In this document: positions 44,467-51,926 of the stretch, piece by piece
Layout: each line of letters starts with the position of its first letter
Position numbering within the stretch: position 1 is the first letter of the stretch
Translations under genes and position numbers: made by a program
The notes under the pieces: generated by a model
The model's input: the letters and a program-made list of their open reading frames with translations, nothing else
What the model was told of the DNA's origin: nothing
The model's database searches: none
Source: Bdellovibrionia bacterium
GTDB taxonomy: Bacteria; Bdellovibrionota; Bdellovibrionia; Bdellovibrionales; JAGQZY01
Direction of reading: 5' to 3'
Length of the DNA stretch: 64,000 nt
NCBI GenBank assembly: GCA_030427805.1
Contig: JAUICP010000002.1
Span: 1 to 64,000 of the forward strand

Positions 44467-45672
44467 GTGATTAAGGCGATTTTACCCCTATTTATCCTAT
44501 TCAACTCTTCCGTCTGTTTTGGCTTTGACTTTCTTTTTCAATATAATTCGTTTAGTGAAGGCCTTTTTTTAAAAGACCCTGAGCCACAACAGGTCGATTC
44601 TGAATATCGATCCGACATTCTCGCCTATCGAGCTAAGTACAGTGATTGGCTAAAAATCAGAAACGAGTCCGTGGGATTCTTATGGTCCATTGGTTCGATG
44701 AGTACTGAAAAATTTTACAACGAGAGACTACTTTTTCTAAAAAAGGATTTCTCTAAAGACTTTCATTTCAAACTGTTATTCAGAGAGTTTGAGGATTACG
44801 AAAGCCTGAGTGAGTTTTTTACCCTCGAACTCAAATATTCTCTCTCTGAATCCTTTCACCTTGGCTTGTTTGGAGAAGCCGAATTTGACAAGTCAAAAGA
44901 CGATTTTGGATTTTTTATGGAGTGGGACTTTCTAAACTCTATGCGATCAAGACTGAGTGTTCATTGGCTCGACTTCGATAAGAACAAAAAAACTTTTGAT
45001 CAAGATAAGTTCGACGGCAGATCCTCGGCAGTTTACGCTCTATTTCTTGAAGACATCAATAACAAAGACTTTCAATTCGAAACAGGAATTCGCTACACGC
45101 CCCAGATTGCTCGCATTTTTGAAATCACAAATACGCGCAGATCCTATAGAGAGCTCAGTCTCATGTTTAGAGGTTTAAAAAGAACGAACCTCTATGACTA
45201 TGAGCTCTCGATTCAGTACGATAAAAGGGATCGAAATCTCGCTACAACGACTACGCAAACAAATTATCAGTTTCAAAAAGTTGAGTCTCTCTTTTCGATG
45301 AACCGATTTTCTTTCTTTGAAAACTGGTCAACAGATATCGGCCTGGCCTTCGCATTAAGGACCGACCAACAGAACCAACTCTTTTCTCAGGTTACCGATT
45401 TTTTGCCTTTTATTAACTTTACCCAAAAATCAGACAGTAACTGGAAGAATAGTTTTGGACTTGAGGTCACGAGCCGCAACAGCCAAGGGGACGAAGAACT
45501 TTTGGCAGAGGGTGGCAAGAAAAGCGCCATACAATCTCGACTAAACTATTTCCTTATTTACCAAACAGCTGAAAACCTGTTTTTACGGCTCTCATTTACT
45601 TTCGATCTCGATGAATTTGGTGGAGGGCGTTCCTGGGAGGGGGGTGGCGGTCACCTTCAGATGAGTTTTTAA
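44467..45672 (+). CDS. Outer-membrane beta-barrel-like protein
   Basis: 401 residues with a signal peptide ending near VCFGF. The mature part consists of alternating amphipathic strands (FHLGLFGEAEF, FQFETGIRYTPQ, YELSIQYDKRD, NLFLRLSFTFDL) and ends in phenylalanine (HLQMSF), the signal for outer-membrane insertion. About 16-18 strands are likely. Its cargo is unknown. GGGAGG is upstream of the GTG start. Its stop overlaps that of the convergent Mpo1-like gene by four bases. Confidence 0.75.
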   Translation: MIKAILPLFILFNSSVCFGFDFLFQYNSFSEGLFLKDPEPQQVDSEYRSDILAYRAKYSDWLKIRNESVGFLWSIGSMSTEKFYNERLLFLKKDFSKDFHFKLLFREFEDYESLSEFFTLELKYSLSESFHLGLFGEAEFDKSKDDFGFFMEWDFLNSMRSRLSVHWLDFDKNKKTFDQDKFDGRSSAVYALFLEDINNKDFQFETGIRYTPQIARIFEITNTRRSYRELSLMFRGLKRTNLYDYELSIQYDKRDRNLATTTTQTNYQFQKVESLFSMNRFSFFENWSTDIGLAFALRTDQQNQLFSQVTDFLPFINFTQKSDSNWKNSFGLEVTSRNSQGDEELLAEGGKKSAIQSRLNYFLIYQTAENLFLRLSFTFDLDEFGGGRSWEGGGGHLQMSF

Positions 45673-45977
45673 AGTTTTTTAGAGGGACTAAAGAACCAAT
45701 AGATCATCTTAAAATCAGAAATAAAAGACCAAAGTGGATATTGAAAAGTTGCAGGTCTGTTTTTTTCGAAGACAAAGTGTCCAATCCAAGCAAATCCATA
45801 GCCAAAAACAGGAACGGCAAGAAGCCCCCACCAAAACTGCAGACTGACTACTGTAGCTAGTAGAACTAAAGCTCCGAGAGTTCCAAAAACGTGAAGTACT
45901 TGGCAAACTCGATTTTGATGCTGACTTAAATAAAAGGGCCAAAATTCACTATAGGTTTGAATTCGTTTTTCTTCCAT
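45669..45977 (-). CDS. Mpo1-like (DUF962) membrane protein
   Basis: 102 residues. YSEFWPFYLSQHQN, WIGHFVFEKNRPATF and QYPLWSFISDFKM are the hallmark motifs of the DUF962/Mpo1 family, with histidines and acidic residues placed around three to four membrane helices. Yeast Mpo1 is an iron-dependent dioxygenase that shortens 2-hydroxy fatty acids. Here the role may be lipid oxidation. AGG lies close before ATG. It follows the outer-membrane-protein gene at 46820 by 21 bases and may be cotranscribed with it. Confidence 0.9.
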   Translation of the reverse strand: MEEKRIQTYSEFWPFYLSQHQNRVCQVLHVFGTLGALVLLATVVSLQFWWGLLAVPVFGYGFAWIGHFVFEKNRPATFQYPLWSFISDFKMIYWFFSPSKKL

Positions 45978-45998
45978 AACCTAAGTGTTTAGCATTGA

Positions 45999-46820
45999 TT
46001 AAAATGAAAGGCCAAGACTTAATCCCGCAAAGTTCAAACTATCATCCGTGTACTCTAAACTTTGTCTTTGTACATAGGGCTCTATAAACACATTTCTATT
46101 AGGATAGAATCTCATACCAACTTTAAATTCATTAATGGAGTTATTCTGGTATTGACTATTTTGATAGTCGAGAACAAACCACATCCACGGCTTCAATTTG
46201 AGATCTAAAGAGAGCCCGGCCAAAAAACCTCGCTGATAGAACTGCCCTTCGCTAGTTTGCAGTCCAACAAGAAACCCCATATTCAAGTTGGCCCCGAGAT
46301 TAAAATTAAAACCAATTCCATAGGAGTTTATCGACAGAGAATCGTCTCTTTCTGTTAAATAAGTAAAGTTGGCCTTAAAGTAAAAGGAAGCCAACTTCGC
46401 ATCAAAGTCCAGATCCATACCTGAAAGAGCCCCTTCTCCGCCCTTGAGACCAGTCGATATTTCAATTTTAGAGTCGTCGGTCTTTTCTCCGGCAATTTGA
46501 TCTGCAGAGAGATAATTCTCATTGGCACTGGCATAGAGGTTTTCACTCCCAACTGAGTCCGTCCCTTTGTAAAGACTTGGATTCGAGTCGTAATCGTAGT
46601 CATCCTCATCAGCGCTAAAAAAAATTCTTACAAGGACACAAAAGAAACCACAGTCATCCGATGAGGAGGAACCGTCTCCTCGACTCGGGGGAGCTTCGAC
46701 TTCTGATTTTGGCGGAGATTTAAGGTTCTTTTCAAAAGACTTCAGTCTTCCAGCTTCGGCAAGTGGAGCGTAGAGAGAAAACAAAAAAACCAACACGAGC
46801 GAGAGAGTAAGACTTTTCAT
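45999..46820 (-). CDS. Outer-membrane beta-barrel protein
   Basis: 273 residues with a signal peptide ending near LAEAGR. A charged, serine-rich segment (30-110) is followed by a beta-barrel region of about 150 residues with strands such as YGIGFNFNLGANLNMGFLVG and a final GLSLGLSF ending in phenylalanine. It resembles a small eight- to ten-stranded barrel. GAGG lies before ATG. It stands upstream of the Mpo1-like gene. Confidence 0.72.
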   Translation of the reverse strand: MKSLTLSLVLVFLFSLYAPLAEAGRLKSFEKNLKSPPKSEVEAPPSRGDGSSSSDDCGFFCVLVRIFFSADEDDYDYDSNPSLYKGTDSVGSENLYASANENYLSADQIAGEKTDDSKIEISTGLKGGEGALSGMDLDFDAKLASFYFKANFTYLTERDDSLSINSYGIGFNFNLGANLNMGFLVGLQTSEGQFYQRGFLAGLSLDLKLKPWMWFVLDYQNSQYQNNSINEFKVGMRFYPNRNVFIEPYVQRQSLEYTDDSLNFAGLSLGLSF

Positions 46821-46904
46821 ACCTCTATTATGACGGGGCTTGCTCGATAATTCCTAATCAAATGAGAGCAAGCTGATCCAAATCGGTAACTGCTTAAAAT
46901 AGCT

Positions 46905-47774
46905 TTACAATCGCCCCATTCGTCCTGCCTGAAAGTCTTCAACAGCTCGTAGAATTTCTTCTTTCGTATTCATAACGAAGGGTCCGTAACTGGCTACCGG
47001 CTCATCAATAGGTTCGCCGTTCAGAAGTAAGAAATGTGAGTCCTTAGTCATCTCAATAACAAGATTCTCCCCGTCTTTTTCCAGGAGAGCCACTTCGCCG
47101 GCTTGCAACTCCTCTCCGGCGATTAGACTCTTGCCGCTGGTCTGAACGATCAGCGTGGTCGAGCCATTTTCGACCCTATATTTCACTGAGCCATCCATTT
47201 TTGCTTTGGCCTCAAACATGTTTATGGGAGTAAAACTTTGGGCGGGGCCTTTTTCTTCGTTAAAGTGACCGGCAATAACCTTTATCTCGATCCCGTCCTC
47301 TTCTAGGATTGGAAAGTCCTCTAGGTTCAGCCCCTGATATCGAGGTTTTGTCATTTTATGCTCTGCCGGCAGATTAACCCAAAGTTGAATCATCGAAAAT
47401 TCACCACCGGTTTTCGCGAATTCTCTCGAGTGAAACTCTTCGTGAACGACTCCTGATCCAGCCGTCATCCATTGCACCCCGCCCGTGTGAATTCGACCAC
47501 CTCCGCCGCCTGAATCCCTATGGTCAATAGATCCTCGCACGGCAAATGTTACAGTCTCAAACCCTCGGTGAGGGTGCTCCCCCACACCTAGCTTTTCTTC
47601 AGTGGGTTCAAAATGCTTAGGACTCGCATAATCGAGCATTAAAAAGGGGCTTATTGAGAGAGGATCCTCACTGTGCATAGAAAACATGGTACTTACGTAA
47701 AAACCATCACCGACCCAGTGCTTTTCACTAGCTCTTATGATCTTCTTTATCTTGCGAGGGTGGTTGTCACTCAT
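46905..47774 (-). CDS. Pirin family protein
   Basis: 289 residues. The N-terminal cupin has the metal-binding and signature motifs HPHRGFETVTF, the HTGGVQWMTAGSGVVHEEFH region and QLWVNLPAEHKM; a second cupin follows. Pirins bind iron and some cleave quercetin; others affect transcription or redox balance. It is divergent from the LysR-type regulator at 47867, which probably controls it. AAGGAG precedes ATG. Confidence 0.95.
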   Translation of the reverse strand: MSDNHPRKIKKIIRASEKHWVGDGFYVSTMFSMHSEDPLSISPFLMLDYASPKHFEPTEEKLGVGEHPHRGFETVTFAVRGSIDHRDSGGGGGRIHTGGVQWMTAGSGVVHEEFHSREFAKTGGEFSMIQLWVNLPAEHKMTKPRYQGLNLEDFPILEEDGIEIKVIAGHFNEEKGPAQSFTPINMFEAKAKMDGSVKYRVENGSTTLIVQTSGKSLIAGEELQAGEVALLEKDGENLVIEMTKDSHFLLLNGEPIDEPVASYGPFVMNTKEEILRAVEDFQAGRMGRL

Positions 47775-47849
47775 TACAGTACTCCTTGATGACTCTTATT
47801 ATAGAGAATCTAATGGACTAAAAAAAGCCTTAATTTTAATGCAACTTGT

Positions 47850-47861
47850 GCTAATATTAGC
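47850..47861. promoter_or_regulatory. Palindromic operator-like site between pirin and LysR genes
   Basis: A perfect 12-base palindrome, GCTAATATTAGC, lies 5 bases before the LysR start and 75 bases from the pirin start. It overlaps likely -10 boxes (TAATAT or TATTAG), so a bound regulator would block its own promoter. No ribosome site precedes the ATG; the message is probably leaderless or nearly so. Confidence 0.45.
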
Positions 47862-47866
47862 CTATT

Positions 47867-48733
47867 ATGTATAATATCTCAGTCGATCAAATTCAGTGTT
47901 TTAAGGTCCTCGTAGAGGAGGGAAGCTTTACTCAAGCGGCCCTAAAACTCAATAGAGCCAAGTCTGCAGTCCGCTACGCCATAAACAATCTCGAAGAGCA
48001 ATTAGGGTTTAAAGTCATCGATCGAAGTAGCTACCGACCGCGACTCACTCCCCAGGGCGAATCTCTCCTTCAACGCTCTAAGGAACTCATTTTCCACTTT
48101 GATGAGTTTCTGGAGTCCTGTTCACAAATCGCCTCCCACGTAGAAACACGTTTGAAAATTAGTGTCAGCGGAATCTACGGCCTCAACCCTTTGTACCCTA
48201 CCTTAAAAAAACTTATGAAGAAGTATCCTGCTACAGAGTTTATTCTCGAAAGAGAAATCCTCAGTGGAGAGAAAATGCTTCGCAGGGGTCTTGTCGATCT
48301 CTCATTCTTTGAACATCTCAACTATAAAAAAGAACTCGACTACAAGGTTATCGATAGAATTGACCTGTTTATGGTGATTGCAAAGAATCACCCATTTACG
48401 AAACTTCCTAAAAAAGATCAAAAAATTGAAAACCTCTACTCCTACCCACAAATTATTCAAAGGAGTACTATTCCTGACGAGGACTTCAGTCACGGGATTC
48501 ATCACGAGTCACTTCAATGGAAAGTCACTGACACACTTTCAAAAAAAGAAATTATTTTAAATGGCCTCGGTTGGGGCCGACTTCCTAGGCACGAAATTGA
48601 AAAAGAACTCAAATCCGGAAAACTCGTCCATCTCGCCCACCTCAACCAAGATGATGAAACAAAAATCTACATTTGTCGAAGAAAGGGAGCCTACACAGGA
48701 AAGGTAGCCGAAGAACTCTGGAACTCCTTTTAA
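47867..48733 (+). CDS. LysR-family transcriptional regulator
   Basis: 288 residues. The winged helix-turn-helix is clear at residues 8-65 (VLVEEGSFTQAALKLNRAKS, AVRYAINNLEEQLG, RLTPQGESLL), followed by a ligand-binding domain with normal length. The position, divergent from pirin, is the classical arrangement for control of the neighbour, with a palindrome overlapping its own promoter. Confidence 0.95.
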   Translation: MYNISVDQIQCFKVLVEEGSFTQAALKLNRAKSAVRYAINNLEEQLGFKVIDRSSYRPRLTPQGESLLQRSKELIFHFDEFLESCSQIASHVETRLKISVSGIYGLNPLYPTLKKLMKKYPATEFILEREILSGEKMLRRGLVDLSFFEHLNYKKELDYKVIDRIDLFMVIAKNHPFTKLPKKDQKIENLYSYPQIIQRSTIPDEDFSHGIHHESLQWKVTDTLSKKEIILNGLGWGRLPRHEIEKELKSGKLVHLAHLNQDDETKIYICRRKGAYTGKVAEELWNSF

Positions 48734-48768
48734 AGAGTTCCGAGTTACAATTTTCAATTTAAACAAGC

Positions 48769-49635
48769 TTAGAATGAACGAAGAATCTGATGATCTTCAA
48801 ACTCGTCGCCAGATTCGGCAGCCCTGGTCCCATAAATATAATCAGAATAAGAATTCGACTTACCCTGCTCTAAAGCGGCGCTGACCAAATACTTCCATGT
48901 GAGCTCGTAGTGGAAGTCATTCAGATTCGAGTAACCAAACCCCAAAAACTTCTTGGTATTCACAAAAAAGTGACCCGGTCGCATACCCTCTCGCCCCTTA
49001 GCTAATACCAACTGCTTATTCTGTGAAGCCGCTAATTGATAGGCTTCTTCCGAAATGGAAAAGGGTGAAATTCGATCCTCTTGCCCCCAAACAATGGTCA
49101 AAGGCATCGTTGGATCGATCCGTGTTAAATAGGACTCATTAAATCCGGCCAGGGCAAAGAATACTCCTGCTTTTAAATGAAGTCGAAGATTCGGAGCCCC
49201 TGTGGCCATTAAAGCAATATAAGCGCCTTTTGAGTGTCCCGAAAATACAACTCGGTCTTCGTCAATAAAATCATTCTCGTCGATAAATTTCTGAGTCAGG
49301 CTTACGTAATCGGACGCCATTCGCTCCCAATTTCGATCGAAAAAACCCTTGTCATAATAAGGAAAAATCACTGCAATTCCCTTGCGGGCAAGGTGAATAA
49401 AGTTCTGTTTATAGTGCTTCATTCCTTGCGCTTGACCATGGGCAAAGACAACTAGAGGTAAATCAGTTTTTGGAAGGGGATGGGGTACAAATACTTCAAC
49501 CTGACGCCCATCAATTTCGATTTTTTTATAGAGGTATTCATAGTCATAACTGTCGCTACCTGGGTGTGATTCAGGCAAGCTCCAGACAAGAGATCCGCTA
49601 AGTACTAAAGTAGCAAAAAGTAAAATGGCTTTCAT
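48769..49635 (-). CDS. Exported alpha/beta hydrolase
   Basis: 288 residues with a signal peptide ending near LVWSLP. VVFAHGQAQG supplies the oxyanion strand, GHSKG (about 132-136) the nucleophile serine, and a later RPGHFFV the histidine. The family includes chlorophyllase- and PET-hydrolase-like dienelactone types. It should act on esters or lipids outside the cell. AGGGGA precedes ATG. It converges with the LysR regulator and shares orientation with the next gene upstream, 15 bases apart. Confidence 0.82.
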   Translation of the reverse strand: MKAILLFATLVLSGSLVWSLPESHPGSDSYDYEYLYKKIEIDGRQVEVFVPHPLPKTDLPLVVFAHGQAQGMKHYKQNFIHLARKGIAVIFPYYDKGFFDRNWERMASDYVSLTQKFIDENDFIDEDRVVFSGHSKGAYIALMATGAPNLRLHLKAGVFFALAGFNESYLTRIDPTMPLTIVWGQEDRISPFSISEEAYQLAASQNKQLVLAKGREGMRPGHFFVNTKKFLGFGYSNLNDFHYELTWKYLVSAALEQGKSNSYSDYIYGTRAAESGDEFEDHQILRSF

Positions 49636-49650
49636 TGTATCCCCTAAGGC

Positions 49651-50112
49651 TTAATCTTTTTTAACTAAAACGCCGGCAAAACTAATGAGTGGAGTTGATT
49701 CACCCTCCATCGTTCGACTTTCTTCGTACATGAGGTGATCCCCTTGTCTTCGCATTGACATTCTCCAATTGCGAAAGGAGTTTCCATCGGGTTGTCTAAA
49801 ACCCATTTGAACTGTTGTATCCGTGTAATGCCCAACAACCTGTCCTGCAAATAAAACTTCACCATTGGCTACATCAGTAGAAACTCTATAAAAAGTCTCA
49901 TTGTGTTTTGAACAATTTCTTGAGCCCTCTTCGAAGACAAACTCTCCATTTGAAGACGAGAATACCAACTCTACATGATCGCAGTAAGTAATTTCACCAT
50001 CTAAGATATAGGTTCCCTCTCCGACCCAACGACCATCAATATTGGGTTCGCTGGCAAAGGCCACCAAAGAAATAAGGCTCACTAAAATCGAAATATAAAA
50101 AGTTTGCTTCAT
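49651..50112 (-). CDS. Small exported protein, lipocalin-like
   Basis: 153 residues from ATG 50112, which is preceded by GGAGAT; the longer reading is not supported. A signal peptide ends near AFASEP. The mature 130 residues look like eight-plus beta strands with an N-terminal GRWVGEGTY and late MRRQGDHLMYEES, as in lipocalin-like or META-type periplasmic proteins. It is probably cotranscribed with the alpha/beta hydrolase gene. Confidence 0.65.
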   Translation of the reverse strand: MKQTFYISILVSLISLVAFASEPNIDGRWVGEGTYILDGEITYCDHVELVFSSSNGEFVFEEGSRNCSKHNETFYRVSTDVANGEVLFAGQVVGHYTDTTVQMGFRQPDGNSFRNWRMSMRRQGDHLMYEESRTMEGESTPLISFAGVLVKKD

Positions 50113-50244
50113 GCTATCTCCAGCTGTTGAATTCGTGGTTATCATCACAAATCCCGCTCCCCCTTGTCCAATGGCATGTTCAATTTACTCATTGCATCCA
50201 GCGCTGTCGCCCCTTAGGATAGAACCTACTAAAACGGTATAAAA

Positions 50245-50664
50245 ATGCGCCAATCAAACTTTAAAAAATTTGACAAAATTATTAATGAATTCATTTTTTC
50301 TGCAGCCCGGTCAGGTGGACCTGGAGGACAACACGTCAACAAAACAGAAACTAAGATCGAGCTTCGCTGGAAATTTCAACTCTCTGAAACACTTAATCAG
50401 AAAGAGAAAGACCTAATTTCGAGAAAACTCACAAGCTACACGAATTCCAAAGGCGAAATCATTGTGAGCTCATCTCTCACCCGCTCTCAAAAGAGAAATC
50501 AAGAAGACTGCCTAAAAAAACTTCGAGATATTCTAGACAGGGCATTCTATAAAGCCCCCCCTCGAAAAAAGACACGGCCCAGCCGCAGCACGCAACTTAA
50601 GAACCGCAAAAGGCGAGAAGCCCATAGCGAGAAGAAGCAAGGGCGTAAGAAGGTAAAGCTGTAA
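50245..50664 (+). CDS. arfB: Peptidyl-tRNA hydrolase ArfB (ribosome rescue)
   Basis: 139 residues, the length of E. coli ArfB (YaeJ, 140). The N-terminal domain has the catalytic GGQ motif at 27-29 (ARSGGPGGQHVNK); the C-terminal tail is highly basic (KKTRPSRSTQLKNRKRREAH), as needed to enter the mRNA channel. ArfB releases nascent chains from ribosomes stalled without a stop codon. No ribosome site precedes ATG. Directly downstream lies the convergent structured-RNA candidate. Confidence 0.95.
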   Translation: MRQSNFKKFDKIINEFIFSAARSGGPGGQHVNKTETKIELRWKFQLSETLNQKEKDLISRKLTSYTNSKGEIIVSSSLTRSQKRNQEDCLKKLRDILDRAFYKAPPRKKTRPSRSTQLKNRKRREAHSEKKQGRKKVKL

Positions 50665-50670
50665 ATAATA

Positions 50671-50816
50671 AAAAAAGAGGCAAAATTTAGCCTTCTCCCC
50701 TCTCAACTGGTATCAGTTAGCCCTGAGAACACCACCTCACCGACCGGTTCCCAGGATTGAGCCCCTGTAAAATTGGAACTCTCTCATGGCCCTTGCGGCC
50801 TGTTTTTGCATAGCTA
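50671..50816 (-). ncRNA. Candidate structured small RNA, about 146 nt
   Basis: It has its own promoter (50823-50852) and ends in a hairpin (AGGC/GCCT) with seven T. Internal pairing is extensive: GGCC 50788-50791 with 50797-50800; a composite stem 50747-50751 with 50775-50779 plus 50752-50755 with 50764-50767; AACTG 50705-50709 with CAGTT 50714-50718; and TGAGA 50724-50728 with TCTCA 50782-50786, an alternative or multibranch pairing. It encodes no convincing peptide. It matches no RNA class I can recall (not 6S, SRP RNA, tmRNA or GEMM-type). It lies antisense to the leader of the 50907 gene. Confidence 0.5.
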
Positions 50817-50822
50817 TTAGAA

Positions 50823-50852
50823 TTCATACAAGGTGATAGGTCTTTATTTCAA
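50823..50852 (-). promoter_or_regulatory. Promoter of the candidate small RNA
   Basis: Minus-strand TTGAAA (50852-50847), an 18-base spacer and TATGAA(T) (50828-50823), close to the sigma-70 consensus. No gene on this strand follows except the structured RNA. Confidence 0.55.
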
Positions 50853-50906
50853 TTCGTTTGAGGTCGACATGATAGAGGGCTAAAAGACTACCAAGTGGGA
50901 GGAACT

Positions 50907-51875
50907 ATGAATTTTGCTAAATTAATGTTGGCAGTAATAAGCACTTTAATCCTAGTCGCCTGTGGTAGCGATAGCGAAAACAATGGTGGACCGAATTTAT
51001 CCGACAACGGCATTCCGCAAAGTCTCAACTTTGAGCCAAAAACCGGTGAAGCACTCAATGCCCAGCAAAAGGCCCAAGTCGAGCAGCTCATGGGTCTTCT
51101 CGATCAAGATCAAATCTCTGCCGGCGAATTACTACTCGTGGACCGAACTGAAGACTACGATGACTGGCAACAAGCACAACAGGCAAAGGATCAACTCTCA
51201 AACGAAAACAAAACTTTGCTCGAAGACCTCACAAAAGATTGTGAGATATCGACTCCTAAAGTAAACATTCCCGTCGACGAAGAAGGTCAATCGACTCTTC
51301 GTAGAACCCAAGTGACCCAAAGCTCAATTTCCGGAAATCTTTGCCCTGTTTCTTTTGATTCCGAAGAGGAAATGAAACTTTACATGGTGGTCAATCAAAA
51401 CACAGGGGCATTTACCGGAGATATCGACTTAAAGATGACAAAGAAATCTTCTGTCGCTGATCCGAAGTATTTACCGATCATGGAAAACTCTGAATCCAAC
51501 GATTCAAATTTCGTAGCTGATGGAAAAGTCGCCGGACAAGTGAATACAATGACTGGAGAGATGGACTCTGCTCGCTTTTACATAAAGGGAACCGGGGGAC
51601 AGAGCAAAAAGGATATTAATCTCGGCGAAATCAAAATGGACTTAGAATTTGAACTTCTAATTTCAGTCAAAGAAGGCCAAGAGCCTAAAATTGAAATGGT
51701 TATTCATGTGGATATCTCAGCCGCTGGCCAGAAGGTCGTGATCTCAAACCATACCGATAGCGAAGGACAGAAGGAAACTTACCTCAATGGTGAAAAGACT
51801 GATCTCCCAATTGATGGTCTCGAAGGTTTAACTGATGCGGTTAATGCATCAACTCAATTTTCCCATCAACTCTAA
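50907..51875 (+). CDS. Lipoprotein, unknown function
   Basis: 322 residues from ATG 50907, which has GGGAGGA 5 bases upstream. Lipobox LVAC gives a lipid cysteine near residue 18, followed by an acidic N-terminal region with Q-rich helices and then a beta-rich remainder (VDISAAGQKVVIS). No family recognised. A strong terminator follows. The candidate small RNA runs antisense to the leader and may regulate it. Confidence 0.6.
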   Translation: MNFAKLMLAVISTLILVACGSDSENNGGPNLSDNGIPQSLNFEPKTGEALNAQQKAQVEQLMGLLDQDQISAGELLLVDRTEDYDDWQQAQQAKDQLSNENKTLLEDLTKDCEISTPKVNIPVDEEGQSTLRRTQVTQSSISGNLCPVSFDSEEEMKLYMVVNQNTGAFTGDIDLKMTKKSSVADPKYLPIMENSESNDSNFVADGKVAGQVNTMTGEMDSARFYIKGTGGQSKKDINLGEIKMDLEFELLISVKEGQEPKIEMVIHVDISAAGQKVVISNHTDSEGQKETYLNGEKTDLPIDGLEGLTDAVNASTQFSHQL

Positions 51876-51896
51876 AATTTACTTTTAAATTCGGAG

Positions 51897-51926
51897 AAAA
51901 GCTCAGCTATCAGCTGGGCTTTTTTT
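51897..51926 (+). terminator. Intrinsic terminator after the lipoprotein gene
   Basis: GCTCAGCT (51901-51908) pairs with AGCTGGGC (51912-51919), with one G-T pair, loop ATC, followed by seven T. It overlaps the stop codon of the convergent RND gene (51903-51905). Confidence 0.88.

Noticed and set aside
50740-50765. tRNA-like T-arm
   Set aside because: The GGTTCCCAGG segment has no T-loop consensus and no acceptor or anticodon stem around it.
50720-50800. Thiamine-pyrophosphate riboswitch (CTGAGA present on the plus strand)
   Set aside because: The other conserved THI-box parts are absent; the hairpins fit better with a minus-strand RNA.
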